A stretch of DNA of 64,000 nt from Multifurca ochricompacta (Eukaryota > Basidiomycota > Agaricomycetes > Russulales > Russulaceae): assembly GCA_022496185.1 (NCBI GenBank), contig WTXG01000082.1, positions 88,801 through 152,800 on the forward strand, in the 5' to 3' direction. Position 1 is the stretch's first letter. Each line of letters starts with the position of its first letter. Shown here one piece after another: positions 1 through 12,235 of this stretch. Both the position numbers and the translations under genes were made by a program. Under the pieces are notes generated by a model. The model ran no database searches and was not told where the DNA came from. It worked only from the letters and a program-made list of their open reading frames with translations.

Positions 1-492
1 AGCGAGAAGACGTGCAGACAACGGATCGGCGAAGTGCTCGAGCTCTCCGAGCGTTTCCTTCACTCCTTTGTCGAGGTGCCCGCGGTGGACGACTTCCGGG
101 AACACCTCTCCCCCACGGCTGCCACGTCATCTTCACGTACTCTTCAGGAGGTCGCCGCAGAGGTCCGGAGCGCAAGTACGAGTAAGTCCATTGTAAGCGT
201 CCCGATCCTTTTACTCATATTTACCTTTAGTGTCCGTCATACAAGGTGCCTTGCCCTACCCCGCAGATCATTTTGTCCGTTTCGAGCTCTGTCTCCCGAA
301 TGCTGATGCTTCGATGCAACGCATGTACCGAACGTTACGCGGGCTCGTGCAGCCGCTGGAGCAACCGGACGATCCCAAGCGAGGAGTCTCCGAGCGCTGA
401 CTCGGGTGCAGCTCAGAGAAGAACAACTCATGTGGAAGCACCTCGAGGAGCAATGGGCCGCCGCCTCCGCTCGCACTCGTACCCGGTCATAA
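1..492 (+). CDS. 3' end of an unrecognised gene, two exons visible
   Basis: Open from the first base; exon 1 ends at 181 before GTAAGT and exon 2 begins at 231 after TTTAG, giving a smooth join into VIQGALPYPADHFVRFEL. The frame then meets TGA at 398-400, but the neighbouring frame continues at once as a charged helical segment (LTRVQLREEQLMWKHLEE) and ends at TAA 490-492. One missing base near 390-398, or a missed junction, would join the two. I do not recognise the family. The end is followed by an AT-rich, T-rich tract that fits a 3' UTR. The start lies outside the window. Confidence 0.5.
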
Positions 493-1036
493 CATCATCG
501 TCATTCATTATCCGTGGCTTTATACCCATCCGTCCTCCCTCAAGGAGTTTTTATTTTATTTATCTTTTTTATCGTTTTTATCTTTCTTTTTTACTAGCAG
601 ATCTCGTTCCCCGCCATATTAATAGGACATTATCATTACTAAACTAATCTCGCTAATAGTTATAATCACCTCGTTTGGACACCTACATACCCAGCGTTTA
701 TGCTGCCACACCATTCTTAAGAGCAAGATTTTTATTTTTTGGATTAGCACGCCAGAACAGCATACTCCCTCGATGTACCATCGTCATTGTCTTATTGTAT
801 TAGTTCATCCTTATTTATTGATTCCACGCACACTTATATTTATCTTTTTTGCCCCAGAAAGCTATCGTCATTATTTTTTCATCAAAGATTTTGTGGCAAA
901 TTAGCTACAAAGAAATAAAATCCGCTTTGAATGTTCTGTCACTATTCATAGGGTTCACAACGCTCCCATAAATCCAGCGCTCGCATGTAACGATCAGCTA
1001 GCCAAAGTCGTGCTCGTGCTCGTGGACTCGTGCCGC
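493..1036. other. AT-rich intergenic stretch
   Basis: About 540 bases with T-rich runs and stop codons in all frames. No conserved protein, RNA gene or repeat seen. It separates two genes that converge on it. Confidence 0.5.
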
Positions 1037-2342
1037 TTATCCTAAGGTTGCGCCTGATGAGGAAATGTCACTTGAGAAAGGGTCCGTCAGACCAGCATCA
1101 TCCAAGGAGGGGTCCGTCGAGCTGTCACCCGTCAGAGCGTTCATCAAGTCGATCAATGACGAATCGGTGTCGCGGCGCGTGGTCGGAGAGGGATCTGAGC
1201 CATTCGTCGAGGTCGAGTTATCGCCCGCCCCAAGCGCATTCATCAACATGTTGATCAAAGCCGCAACGCCCTTGTCGGAAATGCCATCGCCCAACGCCCC
1301 CGAATTGTCCTTGCCGTTGTTGTTGTCCACGGAGGTATCGTTGAGGTTGAGGAGGCTCGAAAGGGGATCACCATTGCCGGTACTATTGTTATTGTTGGAC
1401 GTGGACGACGGGTCACTACCGTTAGTTGTGGTCATGGCATTGATGATGTCAGATAATATATCCCTTTTGGATCGGCCCGCACCGGTGCCCGCTTTGCCAT
1501 TGCCCGTGCCCCCCAACGAAGGCTTGGTCTTTGGGCTGGTGGAACCCCTGATCAACCGATAAATGCCCCACGTTGGTAAGACGTAACGCATCTTTTGTGT
1601 TGAAACACCTACCCGATGGGCGTCCCGGGAGATGAAACGAGCGTGTTGAGCTGTACGCCATCAGGGACAGGCTTGTTACTAGCGGGGCAAGAACCCGGTG
1701 GGTTCACGGCTTTGACACCGAGAGGCAAGTTTCCAGTCTGGTCGCCACTGAACTTTGTGAAATCTGAGCCCGCAAATTGGCAGTGGAAGAATCCGTTGAG
1801 CTCTGCGTTCCTCGGGGCCTTCTGGCAGTAGGGCACCTGCAATCGGTCAGGCTATAATAATAATAAGGCATGCACAGGCACGTCAAGTCAGCAAAAAGAC
1901 GTAAACTCAGTACACAATAAAGATGATGACGAAGAATGATGATGGGAGGGAAGGACAAAACTGAAACGTACAGCATTACGGGGCTGCTGCACGAAAATTT
2001 GAGCGAGCCGGATCATGTTCGGGTCATTGTTAAGTGTCTTAGCGAGATCGACCATTTGATCGGCAGCATTCTGCTGGTCGCAGTTAGCGCCTGCGGCGAG
2101 AAGGGTCTGGAACGCCGCCTGGGAGACAGTGTTGCACTTGTTAGCACCACCTGCTTTCGTCTAAAGGAGTGCGTGAGCGGGGGAGTTAACTGCAACGCAA
2201 AAGAAGAGAGCCGTACACAAGCCTGAACCCACTGCTTTGTGGAGTCGGATATGGTCTGTGCGATGCGCTTTTGCAAGGGCATCGCGGATGAAGTAGACGC
2301 CACAAGCAAGGCGGCCATAAAGACGTTAAAGAACAGAACCAT
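1037..2342 (-). CDS. secreted protein with Asn/Ser/Asp-rich tail (function unknown)
   Basis: Four exons on the minus strand: 2342-2219, 2150-1972, 1836-1613 and 1547-1037, all with GT-AG introns; together 1038 nt, 345 aa. The first about 20 residues form a signal peptide (MVLFFNVFMAALLVASTSSA). The next about 150 residues look folded, with several cysteines (VQACGANKCN, ANCDQQ, VPYCQK, FHCQF, GSCPAS). The last about 170 residues are low complexity, rich in Asn, Ser, Asp, Thr and Gly, with repeated patches such as SLIDLMNAL and LINMLMNAL. This suggests an extracellular or wall-associated protein. I cannot name a family. A 165-codon plus-strand ORF over the tail is an antisense shadow. Confidence 0.75.
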
Positions 2343-2803
2343 GACTTGGTAAGGTGCGTAACCGTTCGAAGGAAATTACTTTGACGAAAAAAAGAGTGGA
2401 ACTATCGTAAGAGCACCGGGCTCTGGAAAACGAAAAAACTAATGGGGCTGGCGAGTCCGAAAGAAAAAGACTGGAGAGAAGGATGATAATTCATGAAGGA
2501 CTTTTATACTGAGATATAAAATCAGACATGAGGTCGAGCCATCAACTAAGCAGAGAAGCAGTAGGCCTAAAGCCGCGTTTAGGTTACTAGCAGCACAGGC
2601 AACAGCACAGCCAGGCATTTTTAATTGATTGAGATTGAAACGATTGACCCTAAGATGAGGTGATGTTTCTTTAATTAGAACTTAACTTGATTGATTTATA
2701 AATAATCTGATTTACACGTGATCGATGACATAACCCGGGTATCCCGAATCCATCCATGTTGGGGTGGCAACGCAACATTTCTATAATCATGATGATGATG
2801 ACC

Positions 2804-4030
2804 ATGGCCACTGCCTCGTTAACTTCTAAGAAGAAAGTATTGAGGAAATCTTTATCATCTACTCTACGGTCACTTTCACAAGACGAAATCCGTACTCAAT
2901 GTGACTGTTATCTGATGCCCGAGGGAAATCCTGCTCCTTACTCTTACTACTGCTAGCCACCGCAATTCTCGAGCGAGTCCTCTCCACACAATGGTTCGTT
3001 AGAGCGAACACCATAAGCTGCTACCTGAGTATGCCCGCGGGGGAAGTCGACACGTCTGCGATCACAGCAGCCATCTTGCACTCAGGTACGACCAGCTCCA
3101 CCGTAACGATGGCTACTCTCATCGTTGTTTGTGTATTTTTTTTTGTTTATTTGTATTTTTTTTTTTTTTGCGCCCACACACGCATCGTTTCATCATCGCC
3201 CCCAACGATAGGGAAGAATCTATTCGTACCCAAGGTGGATCCCGCACTGGCTGGAGGAATGGACATGCTCCGGATCCTCGACGAGGAGGATTTGGACGCA
3301 TTGCCGAGTGGTGTCTGGGGCATCAAGGAACCGACATTCCAGTATAGAGATGCGCCCCGAACGAAAGGTCAGTATTTTCTTTATTTTAAACCTACCGGAT
3401 TCGAATTTGCCTTCCGGGTGGTGTGTGAACATCAAACTGACGGGCACGCTATCATCGGTTTTGCACCGCCTCACCCCTCCCCTCCTCTCCTACGTATTCG
3501 CAAGCCACGGACGAGAACAGCATTCCGCTAGATGTCATTTGATCCCAGGTGCGTGCCGCTTGTTTCCCACAAAATACCACCTGTTGAATTTTTTTTTTTT
3601 TTCGTTTTCTATTCCTTTTGTTTGCGCCACCCTTACTCCTCCCCCGCTTTAGGCGTAGCGTTCGATCGGTCCCACGCGCGACTCGGTCATGGTAAAGGCT
3701 ACTACGACCGTTTCCTTTCTTCGTACAAATCGCTCTCTTCCACGCGCGGACACACAAAGGCCCTTTTCGGTGAGTAAATAATAAAAAACCTGCTAGCCAG
3801 TGTGTGTGTTGGGGAGTTGGGGGGACAGTTTTCATTCCATGCAGCTAAAAAAAAATCTCAAATCTCGGTGTTTTTATTTTTTATTTTTTGTTCTGATGTT
3901 CGATTTATCTTTTCCCCAAGTCGGGCTGGCATTGAGAGAACAGATACTTGGCTCAGGTCAGGTCCCCGTCGGCGAGAGTGACGTGTTGGTGGACGTGGTC
4001 GTCACGCCCGACGAGACGATTATCGCTTAG
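2804..4030 (+). CDS. FAU1: 5-formyltetrahydrofolate cyclo-ligase (methenyl-THF synthetase), one-base frameshift
   Basis: Would convert 5-formyl-THF to 5,10-methenyl-THF with ATP in cytosolic one-carbon metabolism. Exons: 2804-2900, 2957-3085, 3212-3367, 3505-3548, 3653-3769 and 3921-4030. Family blocks in order: N-terminal helix KKKVLRKSLSSTLRSLS; SCYLSMPAGEVDT; GKNLFVPKV; WGIKEPTFQYRD; the substrate and ATP loop GVAFDRSHARLGHGKGYYDRFL; C-terminal VALREQ-type strand and DVVVTPDETI. The start at 2804 has the context ACCATGG; an ATG at 2756 is also in frame. Exon 4 reads ENSIPLDVI and then TGA; one more T in the run 3538-3540 restores LIPG before GVAFD. All other exons are intact, so I favour a sequence error over a pseudogene. 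It faces the nucleoporin gene tail to tail. Confidence 0.85.
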
Positions 4031-4463
4031 CAATACTTGACTCGAATTCGAACCAGCGAACGACACTCATGTAGTGTCCGTTATTTATTTGTTTTTTGAG
4101 TTTCGTTCGGAGAAATCAGTACGCATCCGATCTGTATCGTCCGCTTTAGTTTTTTTTTTTAATATCACTTTTCCCCCTACTACATCCATTGGTGATTGAA
4201 AATACGGAGTCGTTACCCTCACGTAGACTGATGGGCCACCACCCACCAGAGAACAAAACGTAAAGTGTCATTAATTACACATCTTCATTTTTGTATAGGG
4301 ATATTGATGGCCGAAGAAGGTACGGCTGGTAGGTAGGACTTGTGTAAAGTAATATAAATCCTACATAATAAATTACACCATCCATCATTGTCATCATTTT
4401 TCCCGAAGTTTTAACACACACAAAACATAAGGCCTCCATCACCCATCACACTGCCTTGCCACT
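4031..4463. other. convergent intergenic gap
   Basis: Holds the two 3' UTRs of convergent genes. AT-rich with A/T runs and AATAAA-like signals (near 4370). Nothing else recognisable. Confidence 0.5.
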
Positions 4464-7400
4464 TAAAGAACAGCTCTGAACGGGTCCGACCCTCCATGTT
4501 CCAGTCCCGCCAATACGGCCTTGCGCACGGCAGCCAGATACTCCTTCAACCTGCGCCCGTTCTCACCCGAAAATTCCGTGTATAACATGTATCGCGAATC
4601 TGCGACAACGTTTGCCAGACGCACGCGTGTCGGATGTTACTTTGTAGCACAACAGTTTTTTCAGTGGGGGCGAGCAGGGAAAAGAGGGGGAAACCTGAAA
4701 ACAAACTTACTCTGGTATGTGCGTCCGCGAAGAGACAAGGAGGTCGTGCAAGCGCAAGATGAGCTCCGGTACGAAGAGCTGACGGATTCGCGCCAATTCC
4801 CGCGCGCGACGATCAACTTTTTGACGGCAACGATCCGGTGCACACACCCGCGTCATTAAAAATCGAATAACCGAATGATCGATTCGATTAGAGAAAGGAA
4901 GGGCCATCGTCATCACTACCATACCTATACCACACGACGAGGGAAATGAAACTTACCTGATGGTGTCTCGGCCTCTGCTACCAACCAATCCGTGGTCAAT
5001 AGCTTGAGTATCTTTTCCTGTGCGCTAGACACCAGGCTCTGAACACCGCCGCCCATCCAACATATGAAAAAGAGGGGGAAGAGAGATAAGAATTACGACA
5101 GTGATGAAAAAAAAAAAAAGAAATGGAATGGGATGTTTACCGTGTAATCCTTGAGCCATGCCGCGCGCGTGTCCCGACTCATCTGGGGTGTCACTAGCGC
5201 CCCACTCTCCACCACGCGCTCAAGCGTCTCCCACGCGATGAAGAACTGTCGGTAATCGAGGTATTCAGCCGCTCGTTCCTCCGGCGTGGTGATTACAGTC
5301 AGTTCAGGTGGGAGCATGTCAAGGAGCGAACGCGCCACGTTCACCCTTCCACGAGCTTCACATTCAACAACAAACAAAAAAAAAAAGATGAATGGATGTG
5401 AATGAGCGGGAGGAGCTACCACGTACCAAGCAAGTACCTCAGTATCACATTCGCCTGTTCCAGCGCCGTATCATACGTTTCTTTCTCGACCACCGTCCAT
5501 TCGATGGACCTGACGAGCAATATCTCAGCCTCTTCAGCCGGTTCTATTAGGGCCACCTTGGCCAGGTCCGGCAACGGGCCCTTCACGGACGACGGGAGAC
5601 CGTCGAGCGCGCGTTCTATCGTGCGCTCCGCCGTGACGACGGCCACACGCGGGACGTCCAATCCGTGCTCGCGCGCACGTTGTAGGGCTACCCGTCGCTC
5701 TGCGGGATCCGCAGAGAGCGCGAGAGAGGTCAGGAAGAGAGCGTATCGCTCGACGGCGTTGTCGCCCAACGCGCCGGCGTACATAGCGATGAGGGAACGC
5801 TGGCCTGCGCTCTATCATCGCAGAAATTTCGTCGTCAGTGGTGATGATGATGATGATGATGATGATGTGAATGGTACTAAGGAAATGGACGTGCCTCGAG
5901 AACTTGGAGGTAGGCCTCGAGGATGACCTGTATGGCCAGTGGAGACACTGGGATGTCGATCATTTGCAAGTAAAGGCACAGATGCGCGAAGAAGCGCGTC
6001 ATCGTTGGGTATCTGGGAAGCAGGAGAGAGTTGAGATGGATGTGCGTGCGTGATCAGGAGCGTGCTCTGGCGAAAGAACCCACTCGGATGAATCAGGGTC
6101 GTAAGCCCCATCCCTAAGCCTAGTCGCAAAATCGTCCAACAGCGCGTCCGTGCGGTCAAGGATAATGTGCAATTGAGATATGTGAAAGGGATCATCTGCT
6201 CCCAAGCCTTCTTGTACCTGCGCAGTGGCCAGCGCCTGTAAGGCCTGCTCGACGTCCGCCCGCCAAGCATCCTCCTCTTCCTCGGCGACTTCACCTACCA
6301 CCTCCTCCCCTTCCTCCCCTCCCCTCCCAGAGGGCTCCCAGAATCCACCGCCGATCCGCGCAAGCGCCTCGCTCTGCCGCTCTTCGCATAAAACAGAAAT
6401 CGTAGCCCAAAGCGCGTCCTCCCACGTGCGACACCCAGATCTCAGCACGCTTGAGGTCCGAACGGACGGTGCGAGGGCGGCATATAGTGCGCGTTCCGCA
6501 GATGACAGACGAGCATCGAGCGCGGCTCGCGTACAAGTAGTTTTCCACAACGCGCGCTGCTTATTTCCGTGCCAAAGGTCCGGATCGTCCTCGTCCTCGT
6601 CCTCCCCCTCCTCTTCATTCTCTGCCGCGTCGTCCTGTCGTGTCGTGGCTTGAGGAAAGGAGAAAAAAAATTTAGCAATAGGCTTTCATCGGAGTTTAGG
6701 GCGAGTAATAAGGAGGCTCACAAATCGCAGGCCAAGAGAAGAGAAGAGAACCACGGATACTCGCCGCGCGCCACGGCTGATGCACATCGCGGCAGAGTCT
6801 GACAGCATCTTCGATATTCCCAGCGCGAACATAGGAAAAAAGTGTGTGCGACAATGCTTTGTCGTAACTCTGGGAGTATCGCATTCATACCAAAGGGGAA
6901 ACATTTTCAAAAAAAGGAAGGCGAACAACACAAGTCATCATCACGCACCGCGTCATCTGCTGCCAAGTTATGACCAACCTCCGCCTCCCTTACCACAGCA
7001 TCTGGATCCATATCGCGCACCACGCTGTCCGCAGCGCGACCTGCGTTCCCGGTCCAGCGACCTTGCATCACGCGGTTCTTCGTGAGGCGCCAATAACCAT
7101 TCGACGCGTCCGGGTGTGGTGGAGGTGGTGCGGTGTCGTGCAACCACTCGCGTACGACGACGAGTTCGGAGAGTGTGCGAGACGCTGCCATCATTGCCTG
7201 AGCAAGTGCCGAGGTTGGGGTGTAGGGGTTAGCAGCCAGGAGGGCGCGCGCAGAGGGTCGAAGTGGTGGTTCCGTTTTGCGAGCGCTAGAAGAGGAGAGT
7301 TGGACTCGATGTTGCTCGATGTGGGAGATAAGACTATAGGACGCACGGAATGATAGCTTGTAGGAGGGCCCATGTACTGCATTCCATTCTAAGAGCCTCT

Positions 7401-7630
7401 ATCTCTTCAGGCGATGCGTTTCCCTCCTCCCGAAGGTCTGATAACCTGGAGAATATGTGAGCACGGAGTGGTCACCACATGAGTAGCAAGGGGACACACT
7501 GTTGTTCGCATAGCTGGCGAAGGCGCGGTGCAAAACCTGTTTGGGGATCTAAGAGTGCTTCAAGGTTATTGTTTTGTGCCTGACACAAGGCAAGAATATC
7601 TGCACAAGACGTGTAAAACGTTTCAGACAT
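4464..7630 (-). CDS. NUP84: Nup84/Nup107-type nucleoporin of the Y-complex
   Basis: Scaffold subunit of the outer ring of the nuclear pore. Starts at ATG 7630 (MSETFYTSCADILALC) and ends at TAA 4464, with about nine exons. Conserved blocks in order: SELVVVREWLHD, then NGYWRLTKNRVM; DMDPDAVVREA; SYDKALSHTLFSYVRAGNIEDAVRLC followed by QPWRAASIRG (about 6690-6880); WKTTCTRAALD and HISQLHIILDRTDALL (about 6000-6550); the helical repeats ALGDNAVERYALFLTSLAL (about 5730) and YRQFFIAWETLERVV (about 5240); and the C-terminus VVADSRYMLYTEFS with GLEHGGSDPFRAVL (4464-4620). An acidic linker (EEGEEVVGEVAEEEEDAW) lies near 6270. The last intron, about 4621-4715, cannot be placed with a clean acceptor in phase. 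Family identity is secure; exon borders are approximate. Confidence 0.87.
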
Positions 7631-9543
7631 TGACGAACCCAGGTCACAAGTCAAAAATCGCGTTCGGCGTGAGTCGTTGTTGACTTATCCTTATTGCCAT
7701 TTCCATTTTTGGACATAATACCATTATGTATTTGTTTATTTACTTATTTATTTATTTATCTATTTATTGATGACTGGGTGGTGCTCTCCGCTCGGGCGAC
7801 GTTGGTCGCGCAGTCAATAAGATCGTAACCTACGCAATCGCTTCTGTATGCGACGTAGGTAGTTCAGCGCGAGCCACTTTTTCTGATAGTGCTTTTCAAA
7901 TGTTAACATTAAGTGGTTCTTGTGCGCGCTGATTAGGGACAGGACTTGAAGTCTCGGTATTGTCACTATTGGGGGGAAGGAGGGCAATAGTAGAAACCAC
8001 GCCGTTACTACTACGATAGGGGTTGATACACTCTGAGCAGAGAATCCTCAGTGTCACTGGCCTGTCGATAGGATATGTGCTATCGTGTTTTGTTTTGTAG
8101 AAAATTGCGAACGCCAAACGCAATGCGAAGATAAGTCATCTTTCGTCATCTACCACCATCACTACCACCACCACCAATGAACAAACGAAGACGGACGGAT
8201 AGAAATCCAAGACAGCGACCCGGACCTCCAAATGCCCCACTGTTGCTGGCGATAGGACATATGCACATGCGCATGGGGCTCTCATCGTTCGCAGTTCGGA
8301 TTTCTCTCTTTTGCGCTTTCATCACTTCAGCCCGCGTGTTCTATCATTCCTTACTCCTCTCACAGTGAAGGCTCGCTAGGTCCGAAATCTCTAATTTTCT
8401 GCTCATTTCCGCCCGAGTCACCTGCTTGCACAATTACCCATTCTTGCGTGTCATTGTTACACTCTTGGACTTGTTCTGAGGTCGGCGATGTTTAAAGAAG
8501 ATATGGACATGAATTAGCAACGTGGTAGACACGGTATCAGGACCTCATCATTTTGTAGGCATATGAAAAGAGTGGAATTGAGGATTCGATAGGAAACACC
8601 CCCGCCCCATTAGCAGTCGGGCAGTCGTGGGGGCCTTAAGGGCCTTAACCTCAAATTCAAAATTTAACCCACACACCACCCCATTGTGTACGTAAGCATC
8701 GAGGGTCGGTTCCCATTTTTTTGCCCTCTTGCCCTCTACATTGGGCGGTCAAGTCGTCAGTCACCAGAAAAAGCTACAACCTTACAACCTCCGTACCTGT
8801 TATTTTACTTGCCCTTCCTCCGAGATGAACTTCTTAAATCGAGCCTTACATCAATACTTGCTGCGCGGCAGACGCTGCCTCGGACAGCAAAGATGCGACT
8901 GCTATGGTAAAACAACCGAACCAGATTGAACCTTCAAATCCTATAAAGTGGTCCATCCGGTCCAAGTCTTGACCTAATCTACTTAGGTAATTATCTCTAG
9001 ATGCCTGAAGCATCTCTTTCATGTGTCAACAGCATGTACTGATAAGATGATATTTGTTGAATGTTTGAAACTAAATCACAAGTGCTCTAATTCAGGGCCT
9101 GTAACAAAAGTGAGGGATAGTGGGTTTGACCAAGAATGGCGACAGCCGGAGGTTTCATGCCCAATGCCCGAGCCATCCTCACATTACACACAAGCTGATC
9201 GATGTACTGATACTAACCAGTGCTCTACGAGACCGGTCAGGAGTGCAGCTGACAACTGGAATACAACTCAAAACGTGATTGCATCAAGCTTGTACTATTA
9301 CTGCTGGGGCATGGCGTGATGATTGCGATGATTGTGAATGTTACTTAGTCAGCTCGTGCTTCCACTGGACCAGGTGATTAGTCATGGCAGGCTCACAATG
9401 TCTTTCATTCATATAACGATGTTGATGCTTGATGAACAGGCGGCTTAACATGATGTGACAAAGACGCAAAAGGCCCCTATGACTAGGAGGATAAATGGAA
9501 CGAGTGTCCTGGACATTTCACGACCCAAACCGCATACTAACAC
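7631..9543. other. intergenic stretch of about 1.9 kb
   Basis: Contains a (TTTA)n-type tract at 7730-7770 and ACC/ACT triplets at 8150-8177. Several 60-98 codon ORFs occur, but none shows family motifs, splice continuity or coding bias. It must hold the upstream regions of the flanking divergent genes (Nup84 on minus, NmrA-like on plus). Confidence 0.45.
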
Positions 9544-10565
9544 ATGTCCGGGTACAAGAACTTCGCTGTTGTAGGCGCTGGCAGCACCGGCAGCTTCATT
9601 ATCCGCCAGCTCTTAAAGGAAAAGGCCACAGGGATTGTTGACAATGTTGTCGTGCTCACTCGCGAGGTTTGGTCGATTACCTGGCTGATTTAGCTAATCT
9701 ATATTGCTCACTCATCGTTCATGGTCAGGGATCCAAAACCACTGTTGACGGAGACGCCAAATTGATCCCGGTTGACTACTCAAATAAGGAATCCATCAAG
9801 AACGCACTGGTCGGCGTGGACGTTGTCATCTCAACGCTCGCCTCGACCGTTCTTCACCTACAAGTGGGACTCGCAGAAGCCGCGAAGGAGGCGGGTGCCA
9901 AGCTTTTTGTCCCATCTGAATTCGGAGCACGAACAGAAGGGGCAACGGAAGGTTTCTTGGGCTTTAAGGCTAACATTCAAAACCAACTGAGGGCTGTGGG
10001 CCTCCCGTATACTCTGTTTTACACTGGAGGATTCGCAGATTACCTTTGGACACCGTACGCATTATTCTATCTCCCCATTTAATCGTTGGTTTGAAAGTGG
10101 ACCGGGACAGGGCCTTCGGACTCGATGTCACGAGTGGGAAAGTGTCCATCGGTGGCAAAGGCGACAGGCAGAATCCGTACACCTCCCGAGTCGACATTGC
10201 ACGATACGTTTCTTACATCCTGACCCGACTGCCAGCTGAGCAGCTGAACAATCGTTCGTTTACCATGGTCGGGGACAGAAAGGTTTGTGAAGAAAGAAAG
10301 ATCGGATAAATGTACTAACGGAGTCTGGAAACAGTCGTTCAACGAGATATTCAAAGAATATGAAGCAAAGACCGGCAAGAAGCTGGAGGTCACTTATATA
10401 CCAGTTTCGGAGCTTGATGCGCGATTGGCGACCAACCCCAGAGACATCTACGCCTTCTTGCATAAGTTCTGGTCGTCAGGACCAGACCCCAAGAAAGAGA
10501 ACGACAATCACTTGTATCCTGACTGGAATCCGTCCCCTTTAATTGACCATTTGCCGGTCGCATGA
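9544..10565 (+). CDS. NmrA-like NAD(P)-binding protein (isoflavone-reductase type)
   Basis: Four exons: 9544-9666, 9729-10054, 10111-10282 and 10335-10565; 852 nt, 283 aa. Atypical short-chain dehydrogenase of the NmrA/PCBER group, probably a cytosolic reductase or redox sensor. The N-terminus carries the dinucleotide-binding loop VVGAGSTGSFI. Then come VDYSNKESIKNALVGVDVVIS (end of the Rossmann half), FVPSEFGART, the fold-specific region YTLFYTGGFADYLWTP joined to AFGLDV, VSIGGKGD, and the SRVDIARYVSYILTRLP segment. Intron 2 uses the acceptor at 10110; this gives WTP-AFGLDV in frame, whereas an earlier AG does not. The usual catalytic lysine cannot be assigned by eye. The substrate is unknown. 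Confidence 0.87.
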
Positions 10566-11066
10566 AAGACACGGTTGTATGATACACGTTATGTGAAACT
10601 AGGGTTTCGAATGAATGTGTATAGTCAATTGTCAATAGTTTGCGTTTGACTGAGACGCATGGCGTCTATCGACGTTCAGGCCTGGCACAGCAATACCGAT
10701 ATGAGCCGTGGTCTGATTCTGTTCTAATCTCCCTGCCGATCTTGTAGCCTCGTTTACATCAAACCAAGCATTTTGTCGCATGGCCGGCTCTCTTTTCATT
10801 CAACAGCGTCCAAATAGTTCTTCGCGTCGCTAACGTTCGTATCGTAGGACTTCGACCCTCCCTACCAACCACCAAATTGCGCCCAATTTGTTCAACCCCG
10901 CATTCGAGGAGCGAAGTTTATTCGTTTGAAAAATTATTATCTGATATTTACCTTACGAATATGGTGCTGCCATTGTCATGGCCCCTTGCATTCCTTCTTT
11001 CCCCCCCGATGTGGTAGGAGCATTGATGCCCGTGCGGTGATGGCATTGCTGTTGCTCTCAAGTAGA
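10566..11066. other. intergenic stretch
   Basis: About 500 bases downstream of the NmrA-like gene. No motif or long coding stretch seen on either strand. Confidence 0.4.
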
Positions 11067-11411
11067 TTAGGTCTGAAACCCTGGGCTGGAATATCGACGA
11101 GCAATGTTGGAAGGCGGAAGCCAGACACCCAGCACCGCTAGGGCAAGTTCCAGGCTTCCCCAGAAATGCCTCCAGCGGTCGATATCCTCTGGTAGATGAG
11201 TGTGGGGTGGTACGTACCAGTGCTCCGGACCTTCCGTACACAGTTCAGAATTCAGACCTCGTATAACCTTTTGAAGATGAATGGCTTGCCTGCGCAGACT
11301 TTCCGCCATGGCAAGTTGCCTCCCGAGCGCGTCAAGGAAAAAAATCTGAATTCGAATATCCTCGGAAATGTCCGATAAAAGCCTATTAGGGTATTCTTTC
11401 GTGAGCTGCAT
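11067..11411 (-). CDS. exon of an unrecognised gene
   Basis: A 114-codon open stretch of plausible protein character: a helical part (IFFLDALGRQLAMAESLRR, then HLQKVIRGLNSE) followed by an aromatic part (EHWYVPPHTHLPEDIDRW, then HFWGSLELALAVLGVWLPP). The frame stays open upstream to about 11545. Upstream pieces (for example RSDALVFDLATK before a GTGAGT at about 11790) suggest more exons, but I could not join them without stops. It may be a degraded gene. No function is assigned. Confidence 0.35.
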   Translation of the reverse strand: MQLTKEYPNRLLSDISEDIRIQIFFLDALGRQLAMAESLRRQAIHLQKVIRGLNSELCTEGPEHWYVPPHTHLPEDIDRWRHFWGSLELALAVLGVWLPPSNIARRYSSPGFQT

Positions 11412-12235
11412 AAGGGCAGTCCATCGCTTCTTCTGCTCTATGGATGCTTTGCGTAAGGCACACCTCTCTGAGCTGGTGCTGGTATTCAGGTGGCCACAAT
11501 GTCGTGCAGCTAGTTGATGAGATTGGACAACGTGTTCAAACTTTCAAGCAAATAAAAGAACGTTTAATTAAACGAGTAAGCAGGAGTGTGTTGATTGCCT
11601 CTGTGTACTCGGTTAGATGCGTGTGTTGTAATTGTAAAGTTAGGTGGCCGTCCGGGTCTCTTAATACCCTTCCCACCAATCAAGCATATCGTTGGTCGCG
11701 GTCTTTTGCTTGATTCCCATATATTTATATTCGTACAAAAGAATGGACGCAACTGTGTCCTTCCGGAAGAGAAACACTCACTTGGTGGCCAGGTCGAACA
11801 CGAGCGCATCTGATCGAATGTGGTCTCGGTGCAATCTCTAATGTCTCATTATTCATTCGTTTTTGGTTGACGCGATTGAGGGCGACATCTTTGTATCCTG
11901 CGTAGTGTGACAGGATTTGTTTTTTAAAAAATTTATGTCTCAATCCTGCACATAAGAAAGCAGAGGCGCTGCTGTAAGTAACGGTCGTGCAGAGATGCCG
12001 CTTGGGTTAGTAGGATTGGAGCAGATCAGACAAAAAAAAAATAAAGTGTTTTTTCTCTCTTAATATCCGGGACACAATAGCACGCGTCCCAACTTTTGAG
12101 AGCCCCTCAAAATTGGGATTCTCAGAGCAAGTCAGCTCAACAAAGGTCGCCGGGCCCATTAGCCCTGTGCAAGCAGTGTGTGTTCGAGGCAAACAGTAAC
12201 AGTGCCAAGTCGTGAGCGTGCATCAACATCATCCA

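Noticed and set aside
1065..1562. 165-codon plus-strand ORF
   Set aside because: Antisense to the low-complexity exon of the secreted protein; the Asn/Ser/Asp codon bias opens the opposite frame. No splice context or family features.
8177..9319. Small plus-strand ORFs of 63-98 codons
   Set aside because: No family motif, no signal peptide, no splice continuation and no promoter signal; expected by chance in about 2 kb.
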